Shown piece after piece: positions 58,735 to 64,000 of a DNA stretch of 64,000 nt (the stretch's first letter is position 1; the number at the start of each line of letters is the position of its first letter). The DNA comes from Entamoeba invadens IP1 (lineage: Eukaryota > Evosea > Mastigamoebida > Endamoebidae). The stretch is from positions 97,572 to 161,571 of the forward strand of contig NW_004440189.1 of the NCBI RefSeq assembly GCF_000330505.1, read 5' to 3'. Under the pieces are notes generated by a model. The model worked only from the letters and a program-made list of their open reading frames with translations, ran no database searches and was not told where the DNA came from. The position numbers and the translations under genes are program-made.

Positions 58735-60441
58735 TCACATGAACGCCTCTAACTTTGCTTTGACAATGTCAAGCAATCTCTTTTGAGCCTCTTTATCAAC
58801 AATGGCGTCCAATTCGTCGATGAGAGTTTTGGTGATGTTGTTGATTTGTTTCTCCTTCTCTTTTTGGTCCTCTTCTTCCGCCTTTTTCTTCTTCTTTTCG
58901 TTTTCACTTGTGATCAAACCTGGTAGGTCGTCTGTTGTGTCTAAAAAGACGTCTTCGTTGTCAAACTCTTTGGGGAGTTTCCCAACCTCTTTTAACTTGT
59001 CGACTTTCTCTTTCAGTGTATGCTTTGACATTTCCTCCTGTGGTGAGGGCTCAGAAATTCTTGGCAACGTCCCCATAGCTTCTGGAAGTAATGTAGATTT
59101 GGTCCATCCTGCTCGTATGCTGTCTTCAGTGATTTCGTCCCAAGTCTCTTTCATCATCTGGATGTAATCGTCGAGCCTCCCGCACACCCTGTTCCGTTTC
59201 TTTTCTTCAGTCTTTTCTTTGTCTTGGGCAATAGAAGTACTTAAAATAGATGGAACAGGTATTTCTTCGTTGAGTTGGCCTTCGGGAGTACCTTCTGTTA
59301 ATGAAATCTTCACGTTTTTCTGGAGGTAATCGTCAATCATTTTGGTCTTAAAAATGGTTTTGAAAGTTGTTTTGATACCTTGACACATCGGTTGGAACAA
59401 CCCAGTCGTCCCTTTTGGTAAGACCAGAAACGCGACATTTTCATATCCATGTAACTGAAGAACATTACACTTTAAATTGGGTGGAAGAGGAATTGGTGTG
59501 GCCTTTTCAAGTAATTTGAGATGTGGCTCATTGTTGTCGATCAACATCAAGATCTTCTTTTTCTCTTCATTGGGGCCATTCTCGGCGCCAAAGTCCAAAC
59601 AAGAGACCCACTTCCAGAGAGACGAGTAGTCCAGAAAAGTTGCTGTTCCATGGAAGTACACAATCCCATCTGTTTTACTCGACTTGTTGCTTCCAAAGAC
59701 ACCTAAAATGCATTTCCCACCTGATGAGCTCCCACACAAAATCGCAGTCAACTTCTTTCTATCATCTCCAACGAGGGTTGGCTTCATCAAAGCAGAGTTT
59801 GACCAATGTTCAATATATCTTAAAGAGACATCGATTTCGTCCATACTGTAAGAGACATATCCTAACGTAGACATATACCCAATCGCAGACCTGATGTCGT
59901 CCAACGTTGTCGAGTACGACGCCAAATCAATTCCCGAGAATTCTCCGTTTGTCACTGTTTCCGAGAACGTCTGTGATTTACAAAATGTTTGCACCCAAGC
60001 TTGGTTAATACTCTCTTCGGTGACTTCCAAGTACTTTTTCTGAGCATGGAAATGTGAGATAAGTTCCTTAGCAAAGACCATTATTTGGAAGTAATGAATT
60101 GGGATATCATTCGTCAAACAGTTTTCCACATTCATGTTCAATATATTGTATAAATCAGGAAACTTCGCTTTTCTTCCTCTTTTGTGTTTTTTGAAATTAT
60201 TTGCTCTCAAAGTGGCTAAAGTGGATGATGACAGTTTGAAGCCCGTTTGTTCTTTAATTTCCTTCAAAAGTTCTTTTTGTTTCAGTCCACTGTCGTTCAG
60301 TTTTTTCATTGCCTCCAAATCTTGCCCCCTGAAGGAATATCTCTTCGGCTTTTTCTCGACTTTTTCTTTCTCTGATTTGATCTCTGATACTCTTTGTGGC
60401 ATCAAAATGTCCAACCCACTGACTTCCTTATGTTCTTCCAT
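58735..60441 (-). CDS. Tigger/CENP-B/jerky-like protein, probably a domesticated pogo transposase
   Basis: Single exon, 568 residues, intact. Residues 34-85 form a helix-turn-helix (FRGQDLEAMKKLNDSGLKQ). Residues 95-165 look like the second CENP-B-type DNA-binding unit (IPIHYFQIMVFAKELISHF, INQAWVQTFCKSQTFS). The DDE-like region has Asp201 (YSMDEIDVSL), Asp302 (ILMLIDNNEPHLK) and then LPKGTTGLFQPMCQGIKTTF, where the family has 'LPpnTTsxlQPMDqGVixxFK'. The third catalytic Asp is thus Cys353. ETWDEITEDSIRAGWTKSTL matches the 'aWxxvxxxtIxncWxka' helix of Tigger/jerky proteins. A Lys/Glu coiled coil ends the protein. It lies convergent to the hAT-derived gene. DNA-binding without transposition is the likely role, by inference. 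Confidence 0.75.
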   Translation of the reverse strand: MEEHKEVSGLDILMPQRVSEIKSEKEKVEKKPKRYSFRGQDLEAMKKLNDSGLKQKELLKEIKEQTGFKLSSSTLATLRANNFKKHKRGRKAKFPDLYNILNMNVENCLTNDIPIHYFQIMVFAKELISHFHAQKKYLEVTEESINQAWVQTFCKSQTFSETVTNGEFSGIDLASYSTTLDDIRSAIGYMSTLGYVSYSMDEIDVSLRYIEHWSNSALMKPTLVGDDRKKLTAILCGSSSGGKCILGVFGSNKSSKTDGIVYFHGTATFLDYSSLWKWVSCLDFGAENGPNEEKKKILMLIDNNEPHLKLLEKATPIPLPPNLKCNVLQLHGYENVAFLVLPKGTTGLFQPMCQGIKTTFKTIFKTKMIDDYLQKNVKISLTEGTPEGQLNEEIPVPSILSTSIAQDKEKTEEKKRNRVCGRLDDYIQMMKETWDEITEDSIRAGWTKSTLLPEAMGTLPRISEPSPQEEMSKHTLKEKVDKLKEVGKLPKEFDNEDVFLDTTDDLPGLITSENEKKKKKAEEEDQKEKEKQINNITKTLIDELDAIVDKEAQKRLLDIVKAKLEAFM

Positions 60442-60698
60442 CTCTTTTTTAATTTAAAGTTGTCTTTTCATTTAACGTTTAGATAAAAAAAGTCGGTTCA
60501 ATTGGTTTTATTTGTAAAAAAATATAATTCATTATAGTTTCCTATTCTTTCGAGTCTAGTTTGGTAGTGTGTTAATTAATTCATTGTAATATAATAGGGT
60601 TTTTGCTCGCTAATTATATTTTTGTAAAAATTATAACATATAATACAGTTTATTATAACAGAATAATACAAACAAAATCAATAGTATTCCACTGATGT

Positions 60699-63552
60699 TC
60701 AAAGATTTTGTAAAGCCTCAAAAAGTTCGTTTCTGAACTCATTGATTGACTTTGGTATTTCCTGTCTGAATTGACTCAAGTGGATGTCAACGTCCACAAC
60801 CTTCCTATCAAGCTCGTTAATTTTTTCTTCCATTTGGTGGATCTTCATTGGTACATCTTCCCCAACAATGTTATTGAATTTGTACACCTTACTCCTCCGA
60901 TCAATTTCATCAATCAACTCCGTCCGTAGAATTTCATAGTTTGAGGGAACCATTTCACATATGGCACACCGCGCTTTCGCAACTTCAAAGCGCAAAACAC
61001 TCATGACTTTAGCCTCGGTGTCTTGGTCCAGTGGCTTTGACACTGATGGGTGTGCGGAATGTCCTAACACCTTTGAGTTTTGTCGCGAGAACCTTTTCTG
61101 TTTCATTGGCCCTTTCCGGATCGTGTCTTTTCTCGATGTCGACGAGTGTGGGGATGATACCCCCCTCATCGAATTTGTCGGAGATTGTTTTTGTACTTTA
61201 TCGTAGAGAGATGTGCTGCTGAGCATTGAAACGGGTATTTTGTTCTTCTCAACAGACTTGTCCTTGTCTGTGTTTTCTGGTTCGAGTTGGCTCAAGTTAA
61301 CAGAACTCTTATTTTTTGTGACAGCACTTGTAAAGACGCTATTTGACTTTGGGGCCACTTCATCAAACCCAAGCCGTTTCACACTTGTCGGACCAAGTTG
61401 CGATGTCGTCACGCTTTGTGGCCCTAACCCTTGCTTTCTTACCAATTGTGGAGAACTTGACCTTTGTGCTATCGGTCGTTCAACTATTTTGTTATCAGGC
61501 TTTGGCGAGGTAGATCGTAAGATTGGGATACTCTCCAGCCTTGGCGTATTTTCTGTGAACTTATTTGAGAGTACTGGGGATGGTTCTCGCTCTTTCTTCT
61601 TCAAAGAATTTGATGGGACAAGTGGTTGCAAACTCACTTTGTCTTTAGTCTGGTTTTCTGCTTTACTATAGTTCAATTCAAGTGACTTCTTGAATGACCC
61701 AAATTCGCTATTACGCTCATGCATACTACGTGTGTTCCGCCTACGACTACTCATCCAACGGTCTTCAGCAGAGTCGGACCGGTGCCGCATCCCATTGAAA
61801 CTCGTGCTTTTCTTCCGCCCTCTGCCAAGACTCTCAAACATGTCATCTTTTCTCATTGTTTTAATACGTGGAGTGATACCTATGATGTCTTTAGGAACTT
61901 TCACAGATAAATTGAAACTCTTCTTGTTCTCCTTTTTGAGTGTTCTTGTCCTCGGAGAAAACTCTTCCAGTTTCGGCGAAGAGTCTCTCGACACTTCATT
62001 ACTCTCAACGTTTCTTCCGGGGGTACAAACTCCTCTTGGCGACACATCCCCACTACTACTCTCACATCCATCAAACAAAAAATCATGCAGTTTGTCATCG
62101 ATCATATTCTGCACCATGTTCTCTACCACATCTTTGGTCCACTCTTTCACTAACTGTTTGTAGTTGTCCAACTCCTTCACTTTGTCTTCCATCTTCTCTT
62201 TAGTATACAACGCAAAGTTCTCTTGAAGGCTTAGAACCTTCTCGTTCAGTGCGAGAATGTCCGATTGTAGCTTTTCAATCAATCGGATTTGTTCGTTCAT
62301 CACCTCAGAGTTTACGTTATAACTGTTAATAGAGTTGTCATGCCTGATTGACTCTCCTTGTTGCTTTGGATGTCTGACGGATGAGAAACATTGTCGAATT
62401 TGTTCTGATGCTGCTCTATTTTCATCGTCTTTGTCAATGTATTTAATCGCAAATTTGTTGTCTGGGAATATTGATATTTGGGGCATGTAGTGGTACCTTG
62501 TTTGGTAGACTGAAACACACAAATTAAGGATTGGTTGATTGTCGTCTGGAATTTGAAGGAACCGGTGTTTCTTCAAATCTTTAATTGACGCTCTCTGGTT
62601 CGGATTTTTGACGAGACACGACGCAACAAAATTGGTGATTTCTTCGCTGTTCTCTTCTTTGTTTTTAAAAGTGGGTGGGGGGTGCTTTTTGATCAACTCG
62701 AGAATTCGCATTGTCATTAAATCTTCATACGGTGGCTTCTTCTCTCTCATCTCAATCACTGAAATCCCTAACGACCACACATCACTCTTTGGAGTCAATT
62801 TCATCGATTTTAAAACGGCTTCGGGGGACATATAAGGGGCAGACCCATACCACTTGTCTTCACACGATTCATCCATGTGTTTACTTATCCCAAAGTCAGT
62901 CAACTTCACTTGACAATCGTCACTAATTAATACATTTGCCGGTTTCACATCCAAATGAAGTATCCCACCCGAGTGGAGTGCTTCAAGTCCATTAACTACA
63001 CCTTTGACTATACACGCAACGGTTAACNNNNNNNNNNNNNNNNNNNNNNNNNNNNNNNNNNNNNNNNNNNNNNNNNNNNNNNNNNNNNNNNNNNNNNNNN
63101 NNNNNNNNNNNNNNNNNNNNNNNNNNNCACAACTCCATGACGATCCATACAGACTCTTTGTCTCTATACGTTCCAAGGTACGACAAGATATTCGTGTGTT
63201 TCATCGTTTTAAAAGTGGCAATTTCAGTTTGTATTTGTTCCATGGAGGATCTTGCAGACTTAATAATTTTGGCTGCGGCTGTGAAATGCATATATATGTG
63301 CCTCACTTTCCAAACCTCCCCAAACCCTCCACTTCCAATTAATGAGACTTGGTCAAACACATTCTCCCCCGTCCAATTCCCGTCGTTGTCCATAAAACTT
63401 GTTCTCTTGGTGTCAACAGCGACTATTTTTTTGTGACTACGTCTGTGCTGTGAAATGTCTCCTGACGGTTGTGTTTGTTGGGATTGAGGTGAGGAGTCGA
63501 CGGGTGGTGTCGGGTTAGTCTGTGTTTTCTCGTCGTCTTTTTTGTTAGACAT
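60699..63552 (-). CDS. STE20-like protein kinase with a long coiled-coil tail, interrupted by an assembly gap
   Basis: Minus strand: 63552-63128, then 100 N (63028-63127), then 63027-60699. N-terminus MSNKKDDEKTQTNPTPPVD. Kinase motifs: Gly-loop LIGSGGFGEVWKV, the lysine of AAAKIIK, hinge VWIVMEL, catalytic loop LHLDVKPANVLI (Leu where most kinases have Arg), DFG in KLTDFGISK, GSAPYMSPEAV and SDVWSLGISVIEM. The substrate group (STE20/MST-like Ser/Thr kinase) is suggested by 'DVKPANVLI' and 'GSAPYMSPE'. The region after the kinase has coiled-coil stretches (LIEKLQSDILALNEKVLSLQ), a Ser/Arg/Pro-rich middle and a final coiled coil. By comparison with the family about 20 residues are missing in the gap. 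Confidence 0.85.
63028..63127. other. Assembly gap (100 N) inside the kinase gene
   Basis: With 100 N the two halves of the kinase are in different frames. If no intron is hidden, the true length must be a multiple of three; the missing part between the hinge and helix E suggests about 60 nt. Confidence 0.95.
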
Positions 63553-64000
63553 TATTTGTTTTTTTCGATTTCTTTCTCTTAGTTATTCTTATCTAAAACA
63601 TTTTATTCTTTGTTTAAAATTAAACTGTAATTAACTTATTACTTGATGCCTATTTTCTATTCTTTTTATTATATATTGTATAAATCTTTTACTACTTGAA
63701 GTTCAATGATAATTTGAATCAGTTAATAATTTGTTATTATTATTTGATAGTACAGAATTTTTTGTTACAAATTTTTTTTTGATTTTCTTTTTTCTTATAA
63801 TAATTTTATTAGAACACAAAATTTGTATCAAACAAAATAACACTATTTTAAAAATTTGTATTCTCTTAAAAATAATATTTGTATTAAAATAATACTAATA
63901 AAATAATAATTTATCTATTTAATAAATATATAAATAAATACCTAAATTTTATAACAAAGGTATTATATAAAATATATATAGTATATTACAAAAAGAACTT
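63553..64000. other. AT-rich sequence upstream of the kinase gene
   Basis: No gene seen to the window end; A/T-rich with A- and T-runs only. Confidence 0.6.

Noticed and set aside
1..64000. tRNA arrays, rRNA, CRISPR arrays or operons
   Set aside because: None seen on either strand. Gene structure is eukaryotic, and Entamoeba-type tandem tRNA arrays are absent here.

Overview
This window is Entamoeba-type nuclear DNA, most likely Entamoeba invadens or a close relative. Three things point there. Compact genes with moderate GC sit in very AT-rich spacers. Introns are short (41-124 nt) and mostly start GTTTGT and end TAG/AAG. One gene has the Entamoeba core promoter (a GTATTTAAG TATA-like box plus an AAAAATTCA initiator). 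The genus is inferred from these signals and from gene content (LRR/CaaX and TLDc families, variant ubiquitin, piggyBac and pogo transposons); the species is a guess.

Layout. 1-12 kb: C-terminal end of a coiled-coil protein, a two-exon forkhead-like winged-helix protein, a large BEACH-family-like solenoid with a concanavalin-like domain but no BEACH domain, a small ENTH/VHS-like protein and an LRR protein with a CaaX-type C-terminus. 12-21 kb: TLDc protein, an Arg/Asp/Pro-repeat protein, MCM5 (three exons) and a four-exon RS-rich protein. 21-35.5 kb: a giant unidentified protein (1892 aa), a class I aminotransferase, an SMP-domain lipid-transfer protein, ubiquitin, a second LRR protein and a three-exon VHS protein. 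35.6-42 kb: a transposon nest made of a broken piggyBac transposase, a 3.4 kb pogo-like element with perfect 71 bp terminal inverted repeats, a TTAA-flanked MITE and a 100-N assembly gap. 42-56.5 kb: a tandem AMP-deaminase-like protein with a B-box, a type I membrane protein, a PC4-domain protein, a BRO1/ALIX protein, a possible tiny membrane-protein exon, a START protein and a CUE-domain protein. 56.8-60.5 kb: two convergent intact genes that look like domesticated transposases (hAT-derived and Tigger/CENP-B-like). 60.7-63.6 kb: an STE20-like kinase interrupted by a 100-N gap.

There are no operons. Genes are independent units on both strands, often convergent with short 3' spacers. Themes are membrane traffic and lipid transfer (VHS, BRO1, SMP, START, BEACH-like, ENTH-like, CUE), nuclear functions (MCM5, PC4, forkhead-like) and transposon-derived genes. 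The most notable items are the AMP-deaminase tandem, in which one copy keeps the metal ligands and the other keeps the catalytic residues; the apparently intact pogo-like element; and the adjacent pair of transposase-derived genes whose predicted catalytic residues are lost.
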